From: Spongisporangium articulatum
GTDB taxonomy: Bacteria > Actinomycetota > Actinomycetes > Actinomycetales > Kineosporiaceae
DNA: 64,000 nt
Direction: 5' to 3'
NCBI RefSeq assembly: GCF_044465595.1
Contig: NZ_JBITLV010000001.1
Location: forward strand, 186,001-250,000
The notes beneath the pieces were generated by a model. That model searched no databases, was not told the origin of the DNA, and saw nothing but the letters and a program-made list of their open reading frames with translations. The translations under genes were made by a program, and so were the position numbers. Each line of letters begins with the position of its first letter. Within the stretch, counting starts at the first letter, position 1. Shown here piece after piece: positions 36,484 to 45,114 of the stretch.

Positions 36484-37539
36484 GAACCGCCACTCGGTCA
36501 CGCTGTCGAACACCTGGCCCGGGTCGAGCCGGGTGCTCGGGAAGTGCTCCTGGTTGGGGGCGTCCGGGTAGTGCTGCGTCTCCAGGCACACCCCGGACGC
36601 CGGGCCGATCGGCACGGCCCCCTTCCCGATCCACGGCCCTTCCTGGGCGCTGGCCGTGAACACCTGCACCGCAGGCTGGTTCGTGAACACGTCGAGCCGG
36701 CGCCCGCTGCCCGGCGCCGACAGCGTGCCGGCGGGGCGCAGGGTGCCGGTCGCGGGCAGGGTGGGCCCGAGCACGAAGTTGTGGTCGACCCCGCCCGGTC
36801 GCCCGACCGCCTCGAGCGCCTTCACCACGTCACCGATGCGGCGGGCCTGGCGCAGGTCGAGCGGTGTGCCCTCGACGGACTCGATGGTTCCCGTGGGGAT
36901 CTGTCCCGGCCCGGTCGGTGTGTACGCGCGGGCCGGCACCTGCAGCAGGTGCTCCTCGTTCGAGTCCGGGCCGTGCTCACCGGTGCCGTCGAGCGCGAAG
37001 TAGGTGTGCTGGGTGAGGTTCAGGACCGTCGGCCGGTCGGACGTCGCGCGGTAGTCGATGCGCACCCGCCGTCCGGGCAGCAGTTCGTACGTGACCTCGA
37101 CGGTGAGCTCGCCCGGGAAGCCCTGGTCGCCGTCCGGGCTGATCAGGACGCAGCGCAGGCCGGCCTCGCCGAACCCCTCGACGTTCCACATCCGCCGGTG
37201 GAACCCGTCGCGCCCCCCGTGCAGCACGTTGGGGCCCTCGTTGGGCGGGATCTCGTAGGTGCGACCGTCGACGGCGAAGACGCCGTCGGCGATCCGGTTG
37301 GCGTACCGGCCCACCACGGCGCCCGCGTACATCGGCGGCTCGGTGAGGTAGCCGGCCGGGCTGTCGAAGCCGACGACCACGTCCGCGCGCACGCCGTTGC
37401 GGTCGGGCACCTCGAGGGTGTGCACGATCGCCCCCAGGTCCAGGACGCCGATCGCCAGCTCTCCGTCGTCCAGCCTCCAGCGGTGGACGGCCTGACCGGC
37501 CTCCGTGTGCCCGAACAGCTCAGCGCCGACAGTGGCCAT
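36472..37539 (-). CDS. galM: Aldose 1-epimerase (mutarotase)
   Basis: Interconverts alpha- and beta-galactose. A 355-aa beta-sandwich protein with GRYANRIADGVFAVDG (substrate Arg), NEGPNVLHGGRDGFHRRMW (His), TVLNLTQHTYFALDG (catalytic His) and a C-terminal GVCLETQHYPDAPNQ with the catalytic Glu. ATG at 37539. Convergent with galK; 9 bp separate its start from the stop of the upstream minus-strand gene, so it may be in that transcript. Confidence 0.95.
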   Translation of the reverse strand: MATVGAELFGHTEAGQAVHRWRLDDGELAIGVLDLGAIVHTLEVPDRNGVRADVVVGFDSPAGYLTEPPMYAGAVVGRYANRIADGVFAVDGRTYEIPPNEGPNVLHGGRDGFHRRMWNVEGFGEAGLRCVLISPDGDQGFPGELTVEVTYELLPGRRVRIDYRATSDRPTVLNLTQHTYFALDGTGEHGPDSNEEHLLQVPARAYTPTGPGQIPTGTIESVEGTPLDLRQARRIGDVVKALEAVGRPGGVDHNFVLGPTLPATGTLRPAGTLSAPGSGRRLDVFTNQPAVQVFTASAQEGPWIGKGAVPIGPASGVCLETQHYPDAPNQEHFPSTRLDPGQVFDSVTEWRFSAV

Positions 37540-37548
37540 GCGATGACC

Positions 37549-38451
37549 CTACGTCGTCAGCAGCTCGGTGCGCAGTTCGTGATGTCCCTCGGGCAGCCGA
37601 GCCTCGTACCAGACTCGATACCCGCCGCCGGGGCGACTGAGCACGCTCAGGTAGCGCGCGTCGAAGCCCGGGGCATCACCCTGTGGGAGCAGCCCGGGCC
37701 CTGCTCCGTCCGGGTGAGCCACCCCGAGCTGCTCGAACCAGTTCGCCTCGGCGGTCGGCCGGCCGTCGTAGGCCGCGCGCCCGTCGTCCAGCACCGCCGT
37801 GACCCGCGCCCCGCGCGCGTCCCAGAACCCCTCGCGGCCCCTCAGCACGGTGCCGTGGTCCGTCCAGTCCAGGCCGTCGGCGCTGGTGGCGTACGTCGTG
37901 GACATCCGGTCCTCGTGGCCCGGCAGGTCGAGCGGGTGCCGGCACAGCCAGGCGTGCCAGCGACCACCCGCGCGCAGCACCACCGGGTCCTTGAACCCGG
38001 CGGTCTCGTGACCGGGGAACGCCGCTCGCAGGTCGGCGCCCGGCAGCTCCTCGGGGGTGGCCGCCTCGAGCAGCCCGACCCACCAGTGCTTGCTGTGCGG
38101 CGTGGCCAGCGAGACGTGCATCCGCCACCGCCCGTCGTCGGTGCGGGTCAGCGCGGGGCGCTCGACCATCGCCACGCCGAGCGCGCCGGGCGTCAGCGTC
38201 GCCACGGGTTCCAGGTGGACGCCGTCCGCGGACCGGGCGATCACGTTCCGGTCCGTGACGGTCCCGTCGGGCGCGCGCTCCCGCTCGCGGTAGGCGATGA
38301 CGAGCGAGCCGTCGTCGTCCGGGTGGACGGCGGGTGCCCCCGCCCAGTTCTGCGGCCCGGGCTGCGGGGCGGGGACGACGGTCACGGCGTCGACGCCGCG
38401 CGGGAGGGGGAACGGCTTCGTCACCACGCGCCCAGCCTCGCGGTTTTTCAT
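37549..38451 (-). CDS. Predicted beta-propeller glycosidase-like protein
   Basis: An approximately 300-aa protein with the blade pattern of five-bladed GH43/GH32/GH130-type propellers: AGAPAVHPDDDGSLVIAYRERE, MVERPALTRTDDGRWRMHVS, FKDPVVLRAGGRWHAWLC, GARVTAVLDDGRAAYDGRP, GGGYRVWYEARLPEGHHELR. FKDP and RPAL resemble acidic catalytic positions of such enzymes, but family and substrate are unclear. No signal peptide. GTG at 38457 and GTGs at 38427/38424 are alternative starts. Lies between galM and the nonulosonate genes; may trim or sense sugars. Confidence 0.65.
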   Translation of the reverse strand: MKNREAGRVVTKPFPLPRGVDAVTVVPAPQPGPQNWAGAPAVHPDDDGSLVIAYRERERAPDGTVTDRNVIARSADGVHLEPVATLTPGALGVAMVERPALTRTDDGRWRMHVSLATPHSKHWWVGLLEAATPEELPGADLRAAFPGHETAGFKDPVVLRAGGRWHAWLCRHPLDLPGHEDRMSTTYATSADGLDWTDHGTVLRGREGFWDARGARVTAVLDDGRAAYDGRPTAEANWFEQLGVAHPDGAGPGLLPQGDAPGFDARYLSVLSRPGGGYRVWYEARLPEGHHELRTELLTT

Positions 38452-38514
38452 GATCACCGCCAGGGTGCGGCAATCATCGGTTCCAGTCGCAGTCGGCGCA
38501 CTGTCGCGGTGATC
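38452..38514. repeat. Inverted repeat GATCACCGC...GCGGTGATC
   Basis: Perfect 9-bp arms at 38452-38460 and 38506-38514 with a 45-bp interior, directly after the nonulosonate locus (stop at 38519). May act as a transcript end or a GATC-rich palindromic element; two similar elements occur elsewhere in the window. Confidence 0.4.
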
Positions 38515-38518
38515 TTGA

Positions 38519-39706
38519 TCAGGCCTCGCGGCGCCCGGCGCCCGTCACGGCCAGGTCGCACAGCTCGCGGACCGCGCCGTCCCCACCACGGCGCGACAGG
38601 ACGAGCCGCGCGACACCCAGCACCTTCGGGTGGGCGTCGGCGACCGCGACCGGCCAGCCGACCAGGTCCAGGCAGCCGAGGTCGTTCACGTCGTTGCCCA
38701 CGTAGGCGACCCGCGCGGGGTCGAGGTTCTCGGCGGCCAGCCACTCCTTGAGCGCCTGCGCCTTGTCGGCGATGCCCTGCAGCACCGGCACTTTCAGCTT
38801 GGTCGCCCGCGCCGCCACGACCGGGTTCTCCTCGGTGGAGAGGATCAGCAGCCGCAGACCGGCCTCCCGGGCCAGCTTGACGCCCATCCCGTCGGACCGG
38901 GAGACCCGCACGGTCTCGGTGCCGGTCTGGTCGACGTAGGCGCTGTCGTCGGTGTGCACGCCGTCGAAGTCGGTGACCACGGCGTCGACGTCGAGCGCCG
39001 CGGGCCGGTCGATCACCGAGGCCAGCGCCCGCGCGACGGCCAGGTCGGCGGGGGTGTCGATCTCCAGGGCGTGCAGCTCGGGCACCAGCTGCGCGTGCAG
39101 GCGGCCGACGAACCGGCGGCCGTGCGCGCGCAGGTTGGCCACCCGCATCACGTAGAAGGCGCCCGTCTCGCGGAACTCGGGGTCGCGGTCCTGCCGCCGC
39201 TGCCGAGCGGCCGACGAGTCGTGGTTGACGCCGACGACGCTCTGCGTCCCGTCGGGGCGCCACAGGAAGGCGTGGTTGTCGATCGCCGAGAAGGCGGTGT
39301 CGGCGCGGCCCGAGGCCACGGTCGCGATCGCCTCGTCGAGGGCCGCGGAGTCGATGAACGGGCTGGTGCACTGCACCAGGACGACGATCTCGGGGGCCAG
39401 CGCGGGTGGGAGCTGGTCGATGGCGTGCAGCACCGCCGACTCCGAGGTGGCCTGCGAGCCGGACAGTTCCGCGGGCCGCTCCAGCGGGCGGGCCCCGGCG
39501 CGACGCCCGGCCTCGAGGATACGGGGATGGTCGGAGCTGACCACGACGTCGTCGATCCGGGCCGTGGCCAGGCAGGCCTCGACGGCCCGGGCGACCAGCG
39601 ACCGGCCGCCGACCGGTTCGAGGTTCTTCAGGGGCACGCCGACCGACCCACCGCGGGCCGGGACCACCGCGAGCACGCGACCCGAGCTGAACGCCTGGGC
39701 GGTCAC
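38519..39706 (-). CDS. CMP-nonulosonate synthetase fused to a KdsC-like HAD phosphatase
   Basis: A 395-aa bifunctional protein. Residues 1-225 are a NeuA-type cytidylyltransferase (VLAVVPARGGSVGVPLKNL, VVLVQCTSPF, FRETGAFYVM), making CMP-activated sialic acid, Kdn or a relative. Residues 230-395 are a HAD phosphatase with all motifs: VVTDFDGVHTDD, LLILSTE, IADKAQAL, VAYVGNDVND. Intact phosphatase motifs suggest removal of a 9-phosphate before activation. GTG at 39706 overlaps the stop of the polysialyltransferase-like gene (GTGA). Acts after the NeuB encoded 1 kb upstream. Confidence 0.88.
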   Translation of the reverse strand: MTAQAFSSGRVLAVVPARGGSVGVPLKNLEPVGGRSLVARAVEACLATARIDDVVVSSDHPRILEAGRRAGARPLERPAELSGSQATSESAVLHAIDQLPPALAPEIVVLVQCTSPFIDSAALDEAIATVASGRADTAFSAIDNHAFLWRPDGTQSVVGVNHDSSAARQRRQDRDPEFRETGAFYVMRVANLRAHGRRFVGRLHAQLVPELHALEIDTPADLAVARALASVIDRPAALDVDAVVTDFDGVHTDDSAYVDQTGTETVRVSRSDGMGVKLAREAGLRLLILSTEENPVVAARATKLKVPVLQGIADKAQALKEWLAAENLDPARVAYVGNDVNDLGCLDLVGWPVAVADAHPKVLGVARLVLSRRGGDGAVRELCDLAVTGAGRREA

Positions 39707-40707
39707 GAGGCCACCGCACTCAGACGCCCTAGACGCCGCCAGGGAGCGGCGGGACCCGACGAGACCTCGGGCACCAGGCGCTGCCTCGTGACGTCGGAAA
39801 CGCCCGCCTGCCACCAGGTCTCGGGCACCGCGTACTCGCTGACCCGGGCCTGCGGGGCGAGCATCCGCAACGTGCTGGCCGCGGTGGTCGGCAGGGTGAC
39901 GACCTGCTGGCCGAGGGCCATCCCCCGGAGGCTGACCTCGACCGGCACCGCACCGGACCGGACGTCGACGCCGGCGGCCCGCAGCGGCCGCAGCGTCCGC
40001 TCGTCCTCACGGCGGTGCGCCCGGTAGGTGACGGGGCCGGTCGGGGAGTTCGCGGCGATCGAGCGCACCCACTCCAGGTACGGCTCGGCGTGGATCAGGC
40101 CGTTGGCGACCATTGAGCTGCCCAGCACCACGGGCCCCGGACCGGCGGCCGGGACGTCGGAGGGCTGCGAGCGCAGCCAGCCGAACGAGTGCCGGTGCAC
40201 CTGCACCCCGACCCGGCGGGCGGCGTCCACCAGCTCCGGTGGCACGTCCAACGCGGTCACCACGTCGAGCCGGCCGGCCCGGGCCAGGTGCTTCAACCGG
40301 GCCAGGGTCACCCGGGCCAGGGCCGAACGCAGGGCCGAGGCCGGGGCGTGGGGCCGGACCAGCGGGACGTCCCGGCGCGAAAGGGCCTGCAGCATGCGCA
40401 GTGTGGCACGACCGTCGTCCAGCAGCACCACCCGGTGCGGCGGGCGACCGGCCAGCAGCTGCTGCACGCGGCCCGAGAAGACGTCGCCGACGGCGAGCGT
40501 GCGCGCCCCCCGGGCGGGCGCCGCGACCGCGGGCCGCACGGTGCTCCCGGCGGGCAGGCCGAGCCGGGTCAGTTCGGCGACCGTGACCGCCAACGGCTCC
40601 AGCCCGGCCCGCGGCACGACGTCGAGGGACTCGCCCAGCAGCCCCTCGGCGTGCGCCTCGAGGGCACCGAGGAGCTGGAACGGCGACTCGACCCAGGCCT
40701 CAACCAT
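39703..40707 (-). CDS. Polysialyltransferase-like glycosyltransferase
   Basis: A 334-aa protein. VEAWVESPFQLLGALEAHAEG at the start resembles the SPxQLLNAxEA opening of bacterial sialyl- and polysialyltransferases. The middle has VHRHSFGWLRSQPSDVP; the C-terminal part has VLGSSMVANGLI, TYRAHRREDERTLRPL (conserved H/E region) and VVTLPTTAASTLRML. It probably transfers the CMP-activated sugar made by its neighbours, but identity is low enough that acceptor and linkage are open. Start ATG at 40707; 13 bp after neuB. Confidence 0.62.
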   Translation of the reverse strand: MVEAWVESPFQLLGALEAHAEGLLGESLDVVPRAGLEPLAVTVAELTRLGLPAGSTVRPAVAAPARGARTLAVGDVFSGRVQQLLAGRPPHRVVLLDDGRATLRMLQALSRRDVPLVRPHAPASALRSALARVTLARLKHLARAGRLDVVTALDVPPELVDAARRVGVQVHRHSFGWLRSQPSDVPAAGPGPVVLGSSMVANGLIHAEPYLEWVRSIAANSPTGPVTYRAHRREDERTLRPLRAAGVDVRSGAVPVEVSLRGMALGQQVVTLPTTAASTLRMLAPQARVSEYAVPETWWQAGVSDVTRQRLVPEVSSGPAAPWRRLGRLSAVAS

Positions 40708-40720
40708 TCTCAACCGACTC

Positions 40721-41593
40721 TCAGCCGACCCGGCGCAGGCGGGCCCGCGGCGCGAGCTCACCCTCGAAGACGCGCTTCACGCCGTCGCCCATCGCGGTCT
40801 GCAGGATGCGGATGTCGCGCACCAGGTGACGGAAGCCCTCGGGCTCCAGCGACGCGGCGTGGTCCGAACCCCACATCGTGCGGTCGAGCGTCACGTGGCG
40901 CTCGACCGCGACGGCCCCGAGAGCCACTGCGGCCAGGCTGATCTGGAGACCGCGCTCGTGACCCGAGTAGCCGACCGGCACGCCGTACCGCTCGCTCAGC
41001 GTCTCGATCGTGCGCAGGTTCGCCTCCTCCGGGGGCAGCGGGTACGTCGACGTGGCGTGCAGGACGACCAGCTTGTCGGTGCCGAGGATCTCGACGGCCG
41101 CGTCGATCTCCTCCAGGGTCGACATACCCGTGGAGAGGATGACCGGCTTCCCGGTCTCGCGCAGGGCCCGCAGCAGCTCGACGTCGGTGACGCTGGCCGA
41201 CGCGACCTTGTGCGTGACGACGTCGAACTTCTCGAGGAACTCGACCGACGGCACGTCCCACGGGGACGCGAACCACTGGACGCCGTGCTTGGCGCAGTGC
41301 AGGTCGATCTCGGCGTACTGCTCGTCCTCGAACTCGACCTTGTACTTGTAGTCGAGGTAGGTCATGCGGCCCCAGGGGGTGTCCCGCATGACGTTGCGCT
41401 GGTCCTTCGGGACGGCGATCTCGGGCGTGCGCTTCTGGAACTTGACGGCGTCGGCGCCGGCGTCGGCCGCGATCTCGATGAGCTTCTTCGCGAGCTCGAC
41501 GTCCCCGTTGTGGTTGATGCCGATCTCAGCGATGACGTACACCGGGTCACCGGTGCCGACGCTCTTCTCGCCGATCTGGACGGAGGCGCTCAC
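40721..41593 (-). CDS. Nonulosonic-acid synthase (NeuB-like) lacking the SAF domain
   Basis: Condenses PEP with an N-acetylmannosamine-type sugar or sugar phosphate. The TIM barrel is intact: YVIAEIGINHNGDVELAKKLI, ADAVKFQKRTPE, WFASPWDVPSVEFL, KVASASVTDVELLR, PVILSTGMST, VPVGYSGHERGL, VERHVTLDRTMWGSDHAASLEP. At 290 aa it stops where the C-terminal antifreeze-like SAF domain (about 60 aa) usually begins, and the next gene starts 13 bp later. GTG at 41593 with GGAGAA upstream. Exact sugar (NeuAc, Kdn, Leg, Pse) cannot be assigned. Confidence 0.88.
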   Translation of the reverse strand: MSASVQIGEKSVGTGDPVYVIAEIGINHNGDVELAKKLIEIAADAGADAVKFQKRTPEIAVPKDQRNVMRDTPWGRMTYLDYKYKVEFEDEQYAEIDLHCAKHGVQWFASPWDVPSVEFLEKFDVVTHKVASASVTDVELLRALRETGKPVILSTGMSTLEEIDAAVEILGTDKLVVLHATSTYPLPPEEANLRTIETLSERYGVPVGYSGHERGLQISLAAVALGAVAVERHVTLDRTMWGSDHAASLEPEGFRHLVRDIRILQTAMGDGVKRVFEGELAPRARLRRVG

Positions 41594-41615
41594 GTGGTTC
41601 TCCTTCTGCTTCGCG

Positions 41616-41635
41616 GACGGGGATCCATCCCCGTC
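41616..41635 (-). promoter_or_regulatory. Hairpin in the leader before neuB
   Basis: GACGGGGAT-CC-ATCCCCGTC: 9-bp complementary arms, 22 bp upstream of the neuB GTG and 100 bp after the preceding stop. It sits in the only sizeable gap of the minus-strand glycan locus. It could terminate or attenuate transcription between the two halves, or shape the neuB leader. Confidence 0.45.
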
Positions 41636-41734
41636 TCGACAGACGAAACCGAGCGCAGACGGCCGGGGCGCGAGAACGATGTGAACGAAGGGAAACAAGT
41701 GGGCGTCTTTGCGCGGAGCCCGCTCAGCGGACGG

Positions 41735-42970
41735 TCAGCGCTGGCGTGCCTCGCGGGCCCGGCGCCGAGCTCGGGCCAGGCTGCTGCCGAGGGGCGTGAG
41801 CCTGAGCCGGTCGAGCTGCCGTCGGACACCGCGTCGATGGCGGCGCGCGGGTAGCCGGCCGGCGAGCGGCGGCAGCGCGCCGGCCCTGGCCTGCTCCACG
41901 AGTTCAAGCAGGTCGGCAACCCACGTGGAGTCGCCGTCGGGGTGAAAGTAGTTGTCCACCAGCCAGGCTGGGTCGGGAAGGGTGAACTCGCCCGCCTCGA
42001 GGCTCTTGAGGCTGGCCAGGCATCCGCTGCCGACGAATACCTCGTTGATCATTTCTTCGCTGATCCCGAACTCGTCCACCAGCAGCAGAGGGACACCCAT
42101 GGCCACAGCCTCCAACGCCGCCGTCGAACTGACGGTGACGAGCGCTGCGGCGGATCGGAGGTGAACAGCCATGGAACCGGCGGCGAACGAGAGTTCATCG
42201 CCGCCGAACTCACCGGCCCCGACCAGTTCCCGCCACAGTTCCCCGTAGTGATAGGCCTCGTAGTGCGTGTGGAACTCACCGGCGACGCCTCGGGTCTTCA
42301 CGATCACCTGAAGGTCCGGACGCGCCACCGCCAGCCGGGCCAGCGAGCGGAGGACGGCCAGCCGGTCCTCGCGCAGCAGGGGCACCTTTCCCTGCGTCGC
42401 GAAGACCACGGCGCCACCGGCGGACTCGGCCGCCCTCGCCGTGCCGTCCGGGCCGGGCAGAAAGGGGAGCCGGGCCAAGCCGACCCGCGCCTGCGCCCCG
42501 ACCTGCCGGCGTTTGGCGTCGTAGTCCCGCACCTCCCGGTGGCTGTGCACGACCATCAGGTCGATGGCGCTGCGGAAGTTCCACGCCTTGCGGCGAGCCG
42601 GCACGGCGATGCCCGGGATCCCGGCCAGGATCACGGGCCGGTGCCGGGCCCGGGCGAGTTCGGTCTGCAGGGCCAGCGCCGTGGGCCCGGCGCAGGCGAG
42701 AAGCACGGCGTCCGGACGCTCCCGGTCGACCCGGCGGCGCAGCGCCGCGGGGCTGAGCACGGGCGGCCGGGAGCCGGCGAACGTCGTCCCGCTCAGCGCC
42801 GATTCGATCTGACTCAGCGAGGGACGGATGGGTGACTGGGGAATCGCCACCTCGTAGACGCCTCCGGGCGGGAGATTCCCGGCCAGCTGTTCCAGGAGCG
42901 AGGCCGCCCACTTCAGGTAGGAGTCCGACTCGGCGACGGCGAGAACCCGCAGCGGCGCAGAGGAAGTCAT
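41735..42970 (-). CDS. DUF6716-type putative glycosyltransferase
   Basis: A 411-aa protein opening LRVLAVAESDSYLKWAASLLEQL, then a GT-B-like C-terminal half: AVVFATQGKVPLLREDRL, LQVIVKTRG, LVTVSSTAALEAVAMGVPLLLVDEFG. The SSTAALEA segment matches the donor-site region of CDP/CMP- or UDP-sugar GT-B enzymes. It is paralogous to the protein encoded at 47102-48376 (FDSQLKWAAG, TVSSTAALEAVGAG). The C-terminus is Arg-rich. The start overlaps the stop of the acyltransferase (ATGA). Acceptor and donor unknown; context suggests surface glycan assembly. Confidence 0.65.
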   Translation of the reverse strand: MTSSAPLRVLAVAESDSYLKWAASLLEQLAGNLPPGGVYEVAIPQSPIRPSLSQIESALSGTTFAGSRPPVLSPAALRRRVDRERPDAVLLACAGPTALALQTELARARHRPVILAGIPGIAVPARRKAWNFRSAIDLMVVHSHREVRDYDAKRRQVGAQARVGLARLPFLPGPDGTARAAESAGGAVVFATQGKVPLLREDRLAVLRSLARLAVARPDLQVIVKTRGVAGEFHTHYEAYHYGELWRELVGAGEFGGDELSFAAGSMAVHLRSAAALVTVSSTAALEAVAMGVPLLLVDEFGISEEMINEVFVGSGCLASLKSLEAGEFTLPDPAWLVDNYFHPDGDSTWVADLLELVEQARAGALPPLAGRLPARRHRRGVRRQLDRLRLTPLGSSLARARRRAREARQR

Positions 42971-45114
42971 CGAAGGTCACCGAGCCTGTCGTAGGCGGCC
43001 AGCAGGTAGGGCGCGAGCGTGCCGGCGAACGTGTTCGTCATGTGATGGCCGTCCCGGTAGACGAAGACTCCGCCTACGGCCGGGCTGCAGTAGCCGTTGG
43101 TGCAGAACAGCCGATTCAGGTTGATCACCGCGACATCACGACCGACCACGCTCTCCTTCGTCCTGGTGGCGGCCTCGGCAGCCGCCGTCACCTCCGGGTC
43201 GCCCAGCACCGCCTGCGCCTCCGGCCGGCCACAGGTGTTCACGTTCTGGCGATTCCGCACCGCTCGTTCCGCGCAGGTGACGACGTCCGGGCGCGGCCGG
43301 GGCACGTCCCGCAGGACGACGATCCGCTGGACGGAGTCGGGTAGGGAACGCCACGCGGCCAGGTAACCGGACACCGCCGTCTGTTGCCAGGTCCTGCCGG
43401 GCGCGGGCACGAACTGGTTCATGGAACTGGCCGAGACGAACACCTCGTGCACCTGCGGATTGACCCGGAACCACCCGTGGAGCGCCACGTTCCACGCTCT
43501 GCAGCTCGCAGCCTGGCCGGCGGGCATTCGACGGACGGCCTCGATCAGCGGGCACGACCCCTTCTGGATCACCACGAGCCGCCAGGAGCGCCTATGTGCG
43601 GCCGGTTCCAGCGCTCCGAGCCAGGCCATCGAGTGCGAGTCACCCACCACGGCAACGGTCCTCGTCGCCGCACTCGCCGACGCCCCGAAAGCACAGACCC
43701 GCAGTGCCGCCCGGCCGATGTCCTGCAGGCACGCCTTCGGTTTGTCCTCGAAGGCGGCGACCGGGGAGGGCACCGGGTTCGTGTCGTCGCCGGCGCCCGC
43801 GCACTGCGGCCGGGACGGGTCGAGCGCGGGGGCGCCGTAGCAGCCGGGCAGGTTCTCCTGCAGCGCCGCGGCCTGCGCGCTCGCTCTTGCCTCGACCCGG
43901 GCGGCGTGCCCTTGACCCGCCAGGCAGGCGGCGGCCAGCACCGCCATCCCGGTGAACCCGGCGGTGAGGGTGAACAGGTGGCCGCGGCGGGTCCGGACCG
44001 TCAGCCGCCGCACCGGCGCCTCGATCAGGTACGTCGACGCCGTGGCCAGGACCACCGAACCCATGAGCAGCACCCATCGCGGAACCCCGTTGGGCGCGGT
44101 CGTTCCCGCCTCCCGGCCGAAGAGGACGACCAGCGGCCAGTGCCACAGGTAGAGCGCGTAGGAGATGTTCCCCAGGAACTGCACAAGACGGCTGCGCAGG
44201 ACGGCGGACGGCGAGAGCGGGCCGCCAGGTGTCCCGGCCGCGATCACCGCGGCCGCGCCCCCGACCGGGATCAGCGCGAGGTAGCCGGGAAATCGCATCG
44301 ACTCCGTCAACCACAGGCCGCCCCCGAGGACGGCGGCCAAGCCCGCCCACAGCACCGTGACGGCCACCCGCCGCGGCAGGCGGCCCGCTCCGAGACTCAG
44401 TGCGAGCAGCCCACCGGCCGCGAACTCCCAGGCCCGCGTGAAGGTGTCGAAGTACTGCGCCGGTCCGGTGGCGCTCACCGAGTGGGTGAACGAGACGAGC
44501 CCGATCACCGCCGCCACGGCGACGGGGGCTCCTCGGCGCGGCAGCCGGCGGGCGAGGAGCCCGGTCGCGAGCAGGAGCAGCAGCGGCCAGGCGATGTAGA
44601 ACTGCTCCTCCACCGACAGCGACCAGTAGTGCTGCGCGGCGGTCGGCGGGTCGTCGGCGGCGAAGTAGTCGACGGAACCGGCCGCCAGTGACCAGTTCTC
44701 GACGTACAGTGCCGAGGCCAGCACCTCCTGCAGCGCCCGGTTCCAGAGGCTGATCGGCTCGATCAGGATCGTGCCCACCACGCAGGTGGCCAGCACGGTC
44801 AGCGCGGCGGGCAACAGCCGCTTCATCCGCCGGGCGTAGAAGGCGACCAGGCCCACCCGCCCGGTGCGCTCCAACTCGCGGGCGAGGTGCCCGGTGATCA
44901 GGAACCCGGAGATCACGAAGAACACGTCCACGCCGGCGAATCCGCCGCGCACGACGCCGGGCCAGAGGTGGAACGTGACAACGAGCAGCGCGGCGACGGC
45001 CCGCAGCGCCTGGACGCCGGGCAGGAAGCCGGGGCCTGCCGGGGCCTGGACCGTCCCAGGACCCGGACCTGGTTCGGGACCGGCGGAACGGCGGGCGAGG
45101 GTCGCGGTGCTCAC
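42967..45114 (-). CDS. OafA/YrhL-type acyltransferase with C-terminal SGNH domain
   Basis: A 715-aa membrane O-acyltransferase. The acyltransferase-3 domain (about 30-380, roughly ten TM helices) opens PGVQALRAVAALLVVTFHLWP (catalytic His), with GVDVFFVISGFLITG, YARRMKRLLPA and YWSLSVEEQFYIAWP. The C-terminal SGNH-like domain has VAVVGDSHSMAWLGALEP (nucleophile Ser) and VYRDGHHMTN (Asp/His). Such enzymes add acetyl groups to surface polysaccharides or lipids, for example on sialic-acid hydroxyls. GTG at 45114 overlaps the stop of the transferase gene. Confidence 0.93.
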   Translation of the reverse strand: MSTATLARRSAGPEPGPGPGTVQAPAGPGFLPGVQALRAVAALLVVTFHLWPGVVRGGFAGVDVFFVISGFLITGHLARELERTGRVGLVAFYARRMKRLLPAALTVLATCVVGTILIEPISLWNRALQEVLASALYVENWSLAAGSVDYFAADDPPTAAQHYWSLSVEEQFYIAWPLLLLLATGLLARRLPRRGAPVAVAAVIGLVSFTHSVSATGPAQYFDTFTRAWEFAAGGLLALSLGAGRLPRRVAVTVLWAGLAAVLGGGLWLTESMRFPGYLALIPVGGAAAVIAAGTPGGPLSPSAVLRSRLVQFLGNISYALYLWHWPLVVLFGREAGTTAPNGVPRWVLLMGSVVLATASTYLIEAPVRRLTVRTRRGHLFTLTAGFTGMAVLAAACLAGQGHAARVEARASAQAAALQENLPGCYGAPALDPSRPQCAGAGDDTNPVPSPVAAFEDKPKACLQDIGRAALRVCAFGASASAATRTVAVVGDSHSMAWLGALEPAAHRRSWRLVVIQKGSCPLIEAVRRMPAGQAASCRAWNVALHGWFRVNPQVHEVFVSASSMNQFVPAPGRTWQQTAVSGYLAAWRSLPDSVQRIVVLRDVPRPRPDVVTCAERAVRNRQNVNTCGRPEAQAVLGDPEVTAAAEAATRTKESVVGRDVAVINLNRLFCTNGYCSPAVGGVFVYRDGHHMTNTFAGTLAPYLLAAYDRLGDLR

